Part shown: positions 23,794 to 38,700 of the stretch, piece after piece
Layout: every line of letters begins with the position of its first letter
How positions within the stretch are numbered: the stretch's first letter is position 1
Source: Paragordius varius
Taxonomy: Eukaryota > Nematomorpha
DNA: 64,000 nucleotides
Direction of reading: 5' to 3'
Assembly: GCA_964247055.1 (NCBI GenBank)
Contig: OZ176054.1
Span: 4,030,001 to 4,094,000, forward strand
The notes under the pieces: generated by a model
Told to the model about the DNA's origin: nothing
What the model saw: the letters and a program-made list of their open reading frames with translations, nothing else
The model's database searches: none
Program-made: the position numbers and the translations under genes

Positions 23794-26700
23794 ATGCGTA
23801 AAAAAATAGACAACAGAATACGATATTTGATTGAAAACGGTGTAGTTAATGGGCATCGTAGCATGTTTCTAATTATCGGCAAAAAATCAAGAGATCAAGT
23901 AGACTTATTTATAAATTTTATAGGTAGTAATTTTGCATCATATTTTGTCCAAATCTATCGTAAAATCAAGACCATCAGTTCTTTGGTGCTATAAAAAGGA
24001 TTTAGGATTTAGCAGGTACACATTTTTTTTAAGTTTAAAAGTCATCGTAAAAAACGGATGAAACAAATGCGAAAGCAAATACGTAATGGAAATATTGATG
24101 TTGATGAAAATGATCCATTTGAATTTTTTATATCATCCACCAATATAAGATATTGTTACTATTCTGAAACAAATAAAATTCTTGGAAACACTTATGGAAT
24201 GTGCATTTTACAAGTGCTATATTTATATAAAAATATATTTTAGGACTTTGAAGCGTTAACTCCTAACATTATGGCTCAAACTATTGAAACAGTCGAAGGT
24301 GGGGGAATAATTATATTTTTACTACCAAATATATCTGCTCTAAAAGAATTATCCTCTCTTACTATGGTTTTTACCCATGTATATTTAATATATAGGATAT
24401 TCATTCACGATATAAAACCGAAGTATACAATACAATACTTTCCCGATTCAATGAAAGGTAAATTTTATTAAATTTGGTGTATATTTAATTAAAATTATTT
24501 TAACACTTTATTACCTTTTTACTTTTTTGTCTCGTTTTACTTTTTGGGGTAGTTATATATCCCAAAGCATAATTTTGTAAATCTAGAGTTTTGAAAATTA
24601 TTTTAGTTGAAATTTAATATCAAACATTGTTCTTACGTATTACCACTGTGTGTAATTTTTTTAATTTTTTGTGAGATATATTTTGACGTGCAAATTTATT
24701 TGCCGCAAAAATCTGTATTTATTGACGACCTCGTAAAAATATAGAGAGAAAATCCAATTCGTGCAAAAAATGAAAATCAAGAATAATTAAAAAATAATGA
24801 TAAATCCTGAGATGATAAGGTTCAATATCATTTTATCAGATATTTACGATTTATAAATATATTATCATATAGTTAAGGTTTTTATAAAATCTCTAATCAA
24901 AAATCGTGTTTCTCCTTTAGCATGCTTACAAAAAATACTATATTAAAATATTTTTTTGTATTTAACCTTTCTATTAAAATCTTAACAATCACATTATTAT
25001 AGTAAAAATAACTCATTTATCAAAATAAAATTAAAAATATTGTTTTTTCTTTTTTTGTCATGTGGTTTATGAGTGTATGATAATTTATAATTTATTTTGA
25101 AATTTTACATGAGTGCGAAATACAAATAATACAAAAAGTACAAATTGTAAAATATCAGCCTAAAATCCGACAAATCCCAATAAAATTAATTTGTCACTCG
25201 AATTTTTTCGGATTTTATGTTGATATTCCACTACTATTACATCCTATTTTGTATTATATATTTTTGTATTTCACGATTATGTAAAATTTAAAATAACTCA
25301 TTAATTTATCATGCACTCATAAACCAGATGACAAAAAAGTGTAAAAATAAAAACCAATATTTTTAATTTTTTGATAAATCAGTTATTCTTACTATAAATA
25401 TAATATTAAGACTTAAATGGTAATTTTAGCTAGAAAATAATAAAAAAATATTTTAGTAAAGTTTCATAAATATTTTTTGTCTTTTAAGCATGCTAAATAA
25501 ACGCGATTTTTTGATTAGAGTTTCATTAAAAACCCTAACTATATGATTAAAGGATATTTATTTATTGGAATTATCTGATAAAATGATTTTGAACCTTATT
25601 GGTTTTTGCCCAATTTCGATTTTCTTTCAATATTTTAACTAGGTCGTCAATAAATACAAATTTTTGCGGCAAATGAATTTGTACGTCTTAAGCTATCCCT
25701 TGAAAAAAATGACCCTCTTTTTTGGATACAGTATTACACAAAGGGGCTTATATTTTTAGAGTTTTGTGACTTATAGAGTTTAAAATTATTACAGCTCTAA
25801 AGCAGGAAAATAACAGATGATATTCAAATTAAGATATATCAAGTTTTTGCTGGTAAAATATGGCCTGAAAGCTTTAAGTTAATTATTTACATTTTCCAAC
25901 CATAATATACATTTATTTGCATGTTGCAATAATGATTTAAAAAAATTAATAAAAAAATGGCGGCAAAAAAGTAGATGAGGATTTTTTACAATTTACATTT
26001 TTTAATGCATCTAAATCGCTTTGGGATATAAAACTAACCTAAAAGGTAATGGAGTGTTAATAAAGACGAACATACAATAACACTGGACAACAAATTTTTC
26101 TGCCACTCGAGTTTTTTGCATTCTCTGATATTTAGTATCATTTTAACAGTAAATCTGAAATAAAAATTATAACTCGATGGAAGAATTTTGTATAATTTGA
26201 TTTTATTATATTTTTAAAACTAATGGATGAAAATAGCTCAAACTTTGTTTAGATGGTGATGAATGTCCAAAAAAGATAACACAAGAAAGTTTTTTTGATT
26301 AAAACATTTTTTTATTGCTTTTATGTCACTCAAAACAGCCATTTTTAAGTTTTTTTGTTTTTTAAAAATTACCATCACATCAATATTAATTTATTTTCTT
26401 TACGAGGCTGATAATTTCGAAATTTTAAAGATAAAAACAAAGTTTAAGGTATTTTTGATCTTTTATAGCCATTATGTAATAAATTTACAGTTATAAATTT
26501 TAGTATCCACTAGATAAAATATTTATGATAATAATAATTTTTAAAAAAAGCAAACCAAAAGCTTTTTCAAACCTTTTTTTAAATTAAATACTAATGTAAC
26601 CCTAATAATATAATTAAAATAATTTATAGTTTTCAAATTAGTTTGTCTGTAAAAATTCTTGACTTATTTAAGGATTGAAAATTTCGACCATTTAAATCCA

Positions 26701-29700
26701 AATAACTTTTACATCCGATTGATTAAAATGACTTAATACCATTTAAAAGATGCAGTTTTTTGCGCTCTTTCGAATGATATAAAATACATCGCTTCATATC
26801 TAAAACTTTTATTTTCGAAATTTCGAGTTTAATGTTAAATCGGGGCCAAAAATTATCGATAAACTTTAATATAAAAAAATTCTGGAATGCTAGACCACTT
26901 TTCTTTGCAAATATACTAATTATGTACTTTAATGAAATAAATTTTAAATTTACAAGAATGGCAGTTAAAAAAAGTTAAAATTTTTTGTCTAGTGTAATTA
27001 TTGCTGAATAGCATATATAAAAATTAAGTATATTCCACAAAATATTCCATTATAAACAATTAATATATACCTTACTATTCAACCTTAGATCATTACTATT
27101 AGCCTTGGGATTTTATTATATTTTCAAAGTAATTGTCCCAAAGCTATATTGAAATGATGATTTTTTAAATTTGCAAAGATTATTTTTATAATAATGCTTT
27201 TTAAAGGCCATAGAATGCATATATTTAAGTTAAACCTAATATAACAATTTCATTATATTTAAATTTAATATCTTTGGGGTAGGAAAATACCCCAAAAGAA
27301 AATGAAGTGTTAATTTATGTCTTTTAGCAAAAAATATTAACCTTCTCTCAAACATGATAACGTTATAATTATTTTTAACGATTTCTTTAAACCTTTTTCT
27401 TATAATTTACATATAATTTTCCAAAATATAGGTCTTGTTTTATTTCATATTTTATAATATACAATTTACAATAAAATTATAAGTTTTATATTTTATCCTC
27501 TTTTAACCATATAAATTAATTTTACAGGTTTTTGTTATCCTTAACGCAATGCAAAAATTGTTTGCTGCTGGACGACCAATTAAATCTTATATCGATAACA
27601 TCACAAATCCCTGCAATAGAAAAATTGCCACCCAAACCACAAGTATATTCAATAATAATACTCTTATTATATGTGTGGATAATAACTAAAAAATTATATT
27701 TTATAACTGGAAAAGGATGAAATATCCATGAAACAAATTGAGCTATCAAATTTGAAGGAATCTTTTCAAGATGTATCCAATATTGGAGGGATCGTTAAAC
27801 TAACTCGTACCCTTGATCAAGTATAAGTTTGTAGGCGTTTTTGCACTATATCTCTATTTTTTATTTATTCAATTTTTAAAAATGATTATGTATAAAAAAA
27901 TTGTTACATGGTAAGAGGAAATAGATTTTTTGGATATACACCTGTTATTTTAGAAGATTAATTTAAGTAATTATATTAAATTTTAAGATAATTGTTTACC
28001 AAGAAACGATGAATGAAATATGAAATTATATTAATATAATTTTATTGAAAATTATATATTTTTTTTGAAAAAAAATATATATATTAAACAATTATTAATT
28101 TGAAACAAATTAGGCTAAAGCCCTATTAAAATTTGTGGATGTTATTTCGGAAAAACCGTTTAAACAAATGGCTTCGATTGTTTGTTTAACTGCTTCACGC
28201 GGGAGAGGGAAGTCGGCATGTTTGGGCCTTAGTGTAGCTTGTTCAATCGCCCTTGGGTAATTTTTAATCATCAATATGAAGTAAACTATAATACAAAATA
28301 TTTATTTATTAATGAAATTGTACATATCAAATTTTGTAAAACATTATAATGTGTTAATGCGTAAAACTTTTATAAATTTGGAAAATAATATTCTATTTAT
28401 TGACATAATGTTTCATAAAGTATGATTAGAAATGATGATGATGCATATCAAATAATTATGCATTTTCCTTATAATTTTAGATATTCCAATATTTTCGTCA
28501 CCTCACCTAATCCCGAAAATTTGAAAACTCTCTTTGAATTTGTAATTATCGGTATCAAAGCTTTAGGATATGAAGTACAACATATTTATTTTCGCAATAT
28601 ACCTAGGAAAATATATCATTTTAAAAATAGCAGATTGGTAATATTTATTGGTTATTTTTAGGGTATCGTTGATCGTAGAAATGTATTTTATCAATTTATT
28701 ATTGCATATTTTGTAGATTTATTTTAATTAGTAATTTTTTAACTTAATTCCCAATTTTGAACTCTTGCGTTTTGGAGCTTTTTAGGCTCAAAAATCAATT
28801 TTTTAAAAAATTATTATATATATCATTTCAAAAACTTATCGTTAACCTATTAAATTAACCATATAAATATATTTTTATGTTTTTGATAGGAACATATTGA
28901 TTTCGAAACTATTAAATCGACAGACACCGAACACAATAAAAGTGCCATTAAGATTAATGTTTTCAAAAAACATCGTCAAACGATTCAAGTTAATACCATA
29001 TATGATTTATAAATGCTTTTTACAGTGATAGCCAAACTTTTTAAAATAGTTGTTTTCTGAATTTAAAACTTGAATAATTGTTTCATAACATAATAGATGT
29101 GTATACTATATTTATATTTTTCCAAAATGATTTTTTTCTATATTCCATTATTCAAGCCTTCAATTATTTATAATATAAAAATGGTCCGTTCTTACACTTA
29201 ATTTTTTTTGAAGATACATTGTAATGTTAATTTATTCAATTCCTAATATTTAATTATGGTTTTTTACATAAATAAATATGTTCTATATTGTTTTTTTCAA
29301 ATTGTCGTTAAATAAAGTCCCTTATTTCATATAATTTTAACAAAATAGGAATTTTTTTTGTAGCTTTTGATGCTTTTTATTAATACTAATTTTCTATCTG
29401 TTTCCCTTTTTATCAATATGATCTCCATATCACTATTATACCAAATTTTCATTTAATTATTATAAATACTACACTTATATATTTCACAATTTTACAAATC
29501 AATTTATAAACCATTTTTACCTTATAATAGTATATTCACCCGAACAATTATGCAGCGCTCAAAACGCATTGTGAAATTTTGGTGATTGACGAGGCTGCCG
29601 CCATACCTCTCCCTATTGTCAAACTCTTACTCGGACCATATATATGTTTTATGTCATCTACTATAAGTGGGTAAGATAATATAACAAATAGATTTTATTT

Positions 29701-32700
29701 TATTTTAAAGTTTAATTTAATTATAATAACTTAATTATTGAAAGGTTATGATAAATGGCTTTTTTGCTCCATACTTTTATTAGAATATTTATTACTATAC
29801 ATATTCCTTTTTTATATTTTATGAATTTTCTGTTGATTAACTTAGTACCAACCTAGTGGTAGAGATTCTAATATAAAATTTGCGTTATTGTTGTTAAAAG
29901 GTAACTCTTGATATTATCCCCTCGTAGAGTTTTTATGATATCAGACAAATAAATTTATTAAATATATATATATATATATATATATATTATTAATTATAGA
30001 TATTTAATTTTTTTTATTTATTCTTAGATCAATACACACTCCAGTTTATTTTGATTATATAAATTAGAATATAAAATAAGACTCAATACAAACCCGTTTA
30101 TGGTACTTATTTGAGAATACCATAAATACTTCTGCCATTTTAAATTTATCCAAATTTATTTTTGGTTTTAATTATTCAGAAACCAAGTTTATGTAAGCCA
30201 CAGCTTTGTTTTTTCATTTAACTTCTAAATTTTCAGCTCTACAAAATTATTTTAGTTAACAAAGCTGTTTTTAATATTAGGGTAATTTCTCATTTTTTTA
30301 AGCAAAACTCGCCGTATTTGGAATATATTGGTGTGGAATGGAAATCAAAAACTTAAAAAACTATGGACTGATTGAACAAAGTAACGACTTTAGCTATAGT
30401 ACACTCAGTAGCAGACATATTGAAATTATGATGTGTTAATTAATATATCCTATAGAAAGATTTGTGGATCGCGTAAGATTTGTTCAGCGCATTTTTTAGC
30501 GGCTGCGCTTTCTTTTTCTTTCTATTTTGGAGTTTTGGAATTGAGGAAAAGATGTATTGTTTGTCAAAAATATGTGTTTAAAGCAGGGATTTACATGCTC
30601 TGTTCGGTACACAAAAGTTTTAGAAAAAATGATAAAAAAAATAAAAAATGTTCAAAAAAAATTTACGATTATCTGATATATCATCCGAAATTGAGTTTAA
30701 AATAGATAAAACAACCAAAAATTATCAAAGCTGTTTGTGAAAGTATTTTGCTTAATACCCCTGGTTTAGATAGTATTATGCGAAAGAATTACAATATAAA
30801 CTTTAATGGACACACAATTGCACTCCTCCACTTAGCGGAAAACAATTCTCTTGGCTTTTTTAGCAATGAAAAGACCGAAATACTTATCAATGTCCATAGA
30901 AAACGAATTGACTGAAGTAATGTTTGAATACACATATCTTGAAAATTTCATCAACACTAATAGCATTCTACAAGATAAAACAAATATGACAAAATATCAT
31001 ATAAGATATGGAAGTTTTATGGTGTATATATATATATATATATATATTTAAAAATAAGACTAACCAAAATATTCATCTCCCACAATGTTATATGGAACTA
31101 AAATTCAGACGACAATAAAAAAAGTTAATGTTAGGGCTTATGGTGTTGGCAAAGGCATTAAATTATTCTGTATTTCTTGCAAAATAAAACCTAAAATAAA
31201 GTTATCGTATTTTTGACACGCCGTTAGAGCATCTTTGGAACATATGACAGGGAAAATAGAAGGGGAAAGAAAACGCGATTCGCTCTAAAATGCGCTCCGC
31301 AGAAACTTAATCTATAAAAATTTCTATTTAAAAATTAACATTACCTAACGGATTAAATTGGCGCATATTCTATAAAAAAGCTACGAATTGACAAGATTTT
31401 AGCTTTCATTCAATTACTAATCATTGCAAATAATAATTTAACAATAGGTTTAAACGTGAAAAAAAAACAAATAATCTCCAAACAGATATTAATTTGTTCA
31501 AGAACAATTATTTATTTGCTTTTAAAATATCCATTTTAAAGTTTAAAAGTCACATCTCAAAATTCAATTATACCTATAACTAACGTTAAACAAATTGATA
31601 AATAATTATTTAAAATTTCGATTAATTGATTAAATTAAATAATATATTTTCACAAAAATTGGCAAATCTATAAAAAAAAATTTCAATATATTTTGAGGTC
31701 CCTTTTTATTATCAATCTTAAGATTGATTCAAAAGGAAAGGCTAACTGGCATACCACCTATGAATATACCTACTGAAATGCTTTAACATAAACTATATAG
31801 TATCACTAAAAAATTGGAATGCTTTTCATAATAATTTAAATAAATCGGATGTCCCTTTTTGAAATTTTATTTTTATAAACTTTATCGCCATTATCTACAC
31901 CTCCCTCCTGAGTTAGAAAATATTTGTAATTCATATTGATTGGGTAAGTTAATTTATTTTAAATTTTAAATATTAAGGACATTTACGAATATAGAGATGG
32001 CTGATTGCTCAATGAAGTTTGAACAATTTAGGACTCGATACCATTATATATTAATTATCAATTTTTTATATTTATACTGAGAAAACAATCATTTATTTAC
32101 TGTTAAAAATAAATATGTTTTAGCTATTTGCATAAAATTTTATTTTGATAATTATAGAGTGCGCATATAATTTCTATTATATAAACCAACTTTGCCACCA
32201 CAAAATTCTACGACAAAGAATTATTTTTATTATTATTATTACCAATTTTTGAAGGACAACACTAGAGTTGTCCTTATATATTAATATAACGCAGCAAATT
32301 ATTATTTCAAGAAATTAGAACCACCAACCGCGACCAGAAAAATAACTTTTTTATACTATGATTATTTTTTTTTAATTTTGATTGGCAAATTATTATTTTT
32401 ATTTTTTTTTTCATCAAACACTTATATTAAATTAAGTTTTAATTAAAAATTGTATAGGCACTTTCAAATTTAAATGGCTAAAGTATTTTATGACTCAAAA
32501 GTTGGAGCGGAAAGTTTTGAACCACTATTTTTCTTGCCAAGAAAATTTTAAAAAGTAACTTAAAAATAAAAGGAAAATATGGGAGCCACTTCAGTCAGCT
32601 TATTTACATCGCCATATAAGTTTATTTTTATATTTAACTACAATGGACTATCAAAATATTTGGTAAAAAATTTTTTTTAGTTGGAACCAACGACCTTAAA

Positions 32701-35700
32701 ATGACATGGACCTACGTTTTTATATATTTAAATTTTATTTTTCAGAAATAAATACTGCGGATTTTTATTACAACCAAATTTTAAAACCAGAATGATATTT
32801 TTTCATTAGTTAACACCTTTTTTTCACTATAGATATGAAGGCACTGGTCGATCTTTATTTTTGAAATTATTCAAACAATTGAGACAACGATTTGCCAAGC
32901 AACAGCAAATCACAGATAAGAATTTTAACAATTCAGAAGTATCCCTAGAGTCCAGCTCAAATTCTTTGAATGCCTTTATTGAATTGAAATTGAACGAGCC
33001 AATAAGGTAAAATATTTAAATATTTTAACTAATTAATTCATGATTTTGCTGAAATAACTCATATATGTAGAATTTATATAATCAATAATATTTAGGATCT
33101 TAATGATTTTTTTATATAAATATTAAAATGAAAATATAACAATAAATTTATAAATTTAAGTCAATAAACAATTTAATATATTAAGTTTTTATAATTTTAT
33201 TTTGATTTGACAAATATACTCATAATTATTGATTGAATTTGTAAAGTTATATTATAATTTCATTTATGAAAAAATAAATTTTACAAAAAGTTTTAATAAT
33301 GTTTTGATCATTCAATTAATTAAATCCAACTACCACTAATTTTAATACTTATATACAATTTTTTCTTTTGAACGAACATAACCATTTATCACTTGTACGA
33401 ATCTTTTTAAAAGAGCTAATTTTTTTTAAATTTTGTAATTAACATTGCTTAATTCTAATATTCTTGAATGGTTAACAAATTTGGCTATTACGGATTTTAT
33501 CATTTTTTATGATTAGGTAAGGTTCATTATTGAATGAGCTTTACTCAATTTGGGTTTTTAAAATTTTATAGTTCATTAACGAAAGCCATATTCTCGCATA
33601 GCGGCATTGAATGGTCCTTATTTAAGGTTTCCCATCAAAAATTCTAGCAAATGTTTGGATTATATGTGAAAAGAATTGCGCATTAAGAATTTTAAGTTCA
33701 CATTATCAGATTGTTGGCCATGTTTAACTTCCATATAATATAGCATGACCTATTACAGCGATACCAATCTTAGCCCTTGAATTAAGCAAAAGATAATTAT
33801 TTTTAATTAGTGGGCGCAAACTATATTAGTTTTTCTAGCCTGCTTTGAGTTTCTGCAATATATCAGATTTTATGCCACCACCAACATATAAAGCAAGGAT
33901 ATTCAACACAAATGGCTTCGCGGGTCGCATTTTTATTTCAAAAAATCGGAGGGCGGCATTCAAAATATATATAATATCCAACACAAGACTGTAAAATGCA
34001 AAAACAATATAATAATTTGATTTATTGAGAATTAATTTTAACAAGGTTTTTTAAAGTGATTTTGCGTATGGATTTCCATTTTTTTGCGGGCTGCTTATAA
34101 TGTTTCGGAGGACCCCTCGTGGCACCCGGGCTGCATGTGGATACTCCTGATATAAAACATTATGATATGTGCAGATTTGGGATATGGATATGTAATGGTT
34201 ATTTTGGTTACACGGGAGGCATATAAAAAACATTTTATCATATAAACCTTTTAATGGGAAACATTTTCTATGTACATATTTAATGCATTTGTTAGTTTAT
34301 GGAATTGGATGTTACATTCAATGAGCACACAGAACAAGGCCATTTTATTGTACTTTTTTATCGTACATAAGCTTGGTTTTCGGTATATTAACTTAAAAAC
34401 CAAATTTAGCAAATATATCTTTTTAAAATTTTCCTAGGCGATAGCAAAAGAAATATGCTTACCTTTTGAGCTTTTTAAGAGGAGTGATCTGATATTATGT
34501 GCTACTTTTACGAAGGAATTATAGAAAAAATAAAATATATAAATGTAAATTGAGTTGAATAGGTATATACCCAAATTAAACTTATGTCTGATGATAAAAA
34601 TATCTAATAAAGTGGCCATGTTTAGTTTTCTTTACATGTAACGTAGGCCAAATGTAAATATAAAAAATGTTCCGATATTTCAGCTATCTAATATAAAAAT
34701 TATATATGCCTCTGAGTAAATATAAAAACATGATAAACGTTACATATTTACATTTTGAGTATTTGGAAAGTTTACAGACTTTCATTTTCCACTAAGATAT
34801 ACAACTTATGCCAGGGATATATTTAATAAAGTTTGCAAATAACTCTTAATCTGCAAAAATACTATTTCAAATTAATAGTTGGATCAATATTACTTTTATT
34901 ATATGGTTTATTATTTACAATTTTTATATTAGATATAACTCTGGGGACGAAATTGAAGCGTGGCTCAATAAATTATTATGTCTTTCCAATGAAACCATAA
35001 ATGATTCTCAGAAAAAACAATTCAATAACAATGGGTATATATTACATGTTACTTAATAGCAGTCTCAATATGGAGTAGCTTTTATTTGTATATACGGGTA
35101 TTTTACTCTAGAATATTTGCTATTATAAAATATATATTTTTTAAAGATATCTTTGTCCACAACCTGATGCATGTCAACTGTATCAAATTAATAGAGACGC
35201 TCTCTTTTCATACCATCCTGCATCTGAGGCATTTTTACACAAATTAGTCAACATATATGTCGCTTCACATTATAAAGTATATATATATATATATATATAT
35301 AATTTTTGGTTTTTAGATTTTTATATAAGTTTATATTGTTAAAAATGTTTTTAGCAGTTTTAAAATTATGCGATTATGCTTATATTATACCATAATCCGC
35401 CAAGACTTTTTTATATCATGATGAGTGTTTTGATATTTTTTGAACACAATATTGGTTAATTTATACTCAATTGGTATTAAAATGTTTATATTTTTCATGG
35501 TAGAATACTCCAAACGATCTCCAAATGTTAGCAGATGCACCAGCTCATCAAATATTTTGTTTGATTGGTCCTTATGATCCTAATATATCTATCTTACCTG
35601 ATATCCTTTGTGTTATTCAGGTAGTTTAGTTTTCTTAACACTTTTAATTAATTATTAAAGATGTTTTGGTAAACTAATGTAAATTTCAATCGGATATCAA

Positions 35701-38700
35701 TAAATTTGAAATTGCAAGTATGGGTCACCCACCCTTATTTTTTGAAGATTATAACCAAATCGTTTCTTCTGAATGTAATTCAAAAAAAATTACTTGTTTA
35801 TTATTATTAAATATTTGTAAACCATTATTTAATCATTGATAGTTCAAATATGTTTTTTTAAACCAAATTTTTAAGGTTTGTTTGGAAGGTAAACTTTCTG
35901 CTGAATATGTCAACGACAATCTCAGTCGCGGTAAAAAGGCTTTTGGAGATTTGATACCCTGGAACATTGCTCAACAAGTATATTTTTTTATAAATTAGTC
36001 TTTCCTAAATTAATTAATAGCTACCATCGTATCTTACACTATATTTTGTGGAAAAAAACTAACATTTTAAAGGTTTGTAAATATTATACTTTTATAAAAA
36101 TGAGGTATTATGGACAAATTTTTACCTATTAATTGTCGTTTACACATGCTTTATGTATTTATATTTAAAGACTTTGTTTCGTAATTATAAATGCATATAA
36201 ATATTTCTTATCATTATTGTTATGCTAGTTTCAAGATTACGACTTTCCCAACTTGGCTGGTGGCCGTATTGTTAGAATAGCGACACATCCTGACTATCAA
36301 CGAGTAATTTTTTATGCATCTATTGCATTTTTATAATTAAAATTAATTCCTTAGTTTGACATAAATCTCATCATATTGTTTTATAGATGGGATACGGGCA
36401 ACGTGCATTATATTTGTTAACGCAATATTACTCTGGTGGAGTCTGTCAAAAATCATCCTTATATGAGAGCATAAAAGAAACTGATAATATGCAAAATAAA
36501 TCTGAATCAATGGCATTAAATACTTTGCCCACATTACTTTTAAAAATGGAAGAATGTCAACAATTAAGGTATATTTTATATACGACTTTAATTTTACTTT
36601 TAATTATAAACATAGAATCTGATCTTGAATAACATGAAAGTAAGTAATCCAACTTATGTTAAACCAGGTCTTAGCAAACATGTTATTAGTTAATATTAGT
36701 TAATACTTGATTTAAGCGCTATTTATTTTTAAAAAACGAAAAAATACATCGATTGTTTTGTCATAATATTTCAATCATTTTGAATTTGATAAAATATCAT
36801 TCTAATGTGAAGTGTCTTGGACCTACACCTGTAAAGTACCGTGTTTTTATCATTTTATTGTATGTTATGATTTATATCAACTATAATTAATTATTTTAAA
36901 AAAATTATTTCATGTATATAGGCTCGATTACCTTGGAGTTTCTTATGGATTAACCATCGATCTATTGAGATTTTGGAAGAAAAATGTATTTTTACCCGTT
37001 TATTTGCGACAAACACCTAATGATATAACAGGTTGTATTTATTTCGTATTTTATAGTATTCTGATTCCATTCTTTTTTTAAATAATTATATTGGGTTTGT
37101 TTATTTTATTAACCGGTTATAAATGTTATCACTTTTTAACTGCTTTATAAAATAACCAACAAAAAAATGTAAACCCTATGTTATAAAAGAATGTCAATTT
37201 TAATTGTAAAATCTGGAGGATATTTATTCAGTTTGCTTTTAAAATATTGATTAATTGATTATGACTGCATTCACAAGCGGTCGGTCTAACATCATTTTTT
37301 CGGTCTAAAACGCAACACTCTTATATCTTTTTATATTACTAAATGAAAGATCGCTAATACCAAAAAAATATACGCTGTGATCCTATATTATAAACGTATA
37401 ATCATTACTTAATAATATAACCCAATATTTAATTATCATTTATCATTTGTATGGGGATTCACCATTAAATAGTGGTATACCCGTTCAATGTTTTCAATCT
37501 TTTCTTGATCTGGATAATTCTAGATATAAATTAAGCGAATCGAGGTTTTTTGTTATTGTGTTGTGAGCCATGTGGTATGGAATCAACCCGATTAGACTGG
37601 TAGTTTAACCCAAATTTATTTTAATCTATTTAAGGTGAACATTCCTGCATTATGTTGAAAAAATTGGACCCTATCGACAAGGGCAAAAGTAAAGAACGAC
37701 AATTAAACGCATGGTTAAACAATTACTTCCGTGATTTCCGACGTAGATTTATACGGCTTTTATCTTTCCAATTCAAACATTTTAGCCCTTCGTTAGCTCT
37801 TACGCTCATAATATTGCCAAGTGGTTACCGAGGACAATTTTTACAGGTATGCTTCTAATTTTATAGTTTTTTATGTCATTTTTTAACAAATAATTTATAT
37901 TTCTCCTTTTCCCGATCGCATTTGTTCCACTCGAACAATTTGTTTTCAAAATAATATTCCTGGTTTTTAAGGAGGATTACATTATTGTTGTCATTAATTT
38001 TTATTTAATTCTAAAACTTAATAATAATTTTATTTTGAGATTAAGAACGTTTTAAATACAATATATTGTAATAAAGTTTGTTTTTTGACAGTTTATGATT
38101 GATACTATTGCTTAATAACATAATTTTTTTCATTGTTTAGATTTTTTGAATAACTTCTCTCTCGTAGTACATTTTTGGAAAATAATTGTTTTATCAACGA
38201 ATTTTTATAAAATTATAGCAAAATGGTAGATTTATAAGCCTAAGAAAATTTATAATTAAAATATACCATAATTGACCGTGGTGCTTTACATTAATCAGCC
38301 ATAAATATTAGTATTTATGCCAAAAATATTACGGTCATTAATATTGCAACTACACAATTTATTCATTAAATAGAATGATTACCGTATTTAAACAAAATAA
38401 ACGCTTCCTTTAATATTATAAAATCCTAGAAAAATAATAATTTAAATAACATTTGCAATAAAAATATTTTTTTATAGGAAGACAATACCCCTTCAGATAA
38501 CAATAATCAAGTAGCAGGTATGGAATCTCCCATTACCTATCAAGAATTATTGTTGCATTTCAGTTTATCGGACATTAAACGCTTACGGATGTATAGTCAA
38601 AATTTGGTTGATTATCATTTAGTTATGGATTTGGTGCCTTTACTGGCCTACCTTTATTTCTTAGATCGTATGTCCCCCGATCTAGAGCTCACTTTAGTAC

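Larger units (their letters stand above)
13138..31947. repeat. Tandem segmental duplication, copy B (complete unit)
   Basis: Direct repeat of copy A, starting at the junction with copy A and ending in NAT10 intron 11. It carries the 3' flank of SHPK, all of SHPK, TTC36 and NAT10 exons 1-11. Relative to copy A it has private insertions: an inverted-repeat element (19716-20298), a hAT transposon (20662-21971) and a TIR element (about 26080-26996). These should post-date the duplication unless copy A lost them. The left boundary is inferred from where copy A ends, because the copy A counterpart of 13138-16396 is outside the window. Confidence 0.88.

Noticed and set aside
30433-30705. Frame with several Cys and His that looked like a THAP or zinc-finger protein
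   Set aside because: The Cys/His spacing does not fit THAP, copy A does not keep the frame, and LINE reverse-transcriptase remnants begin just downstream.
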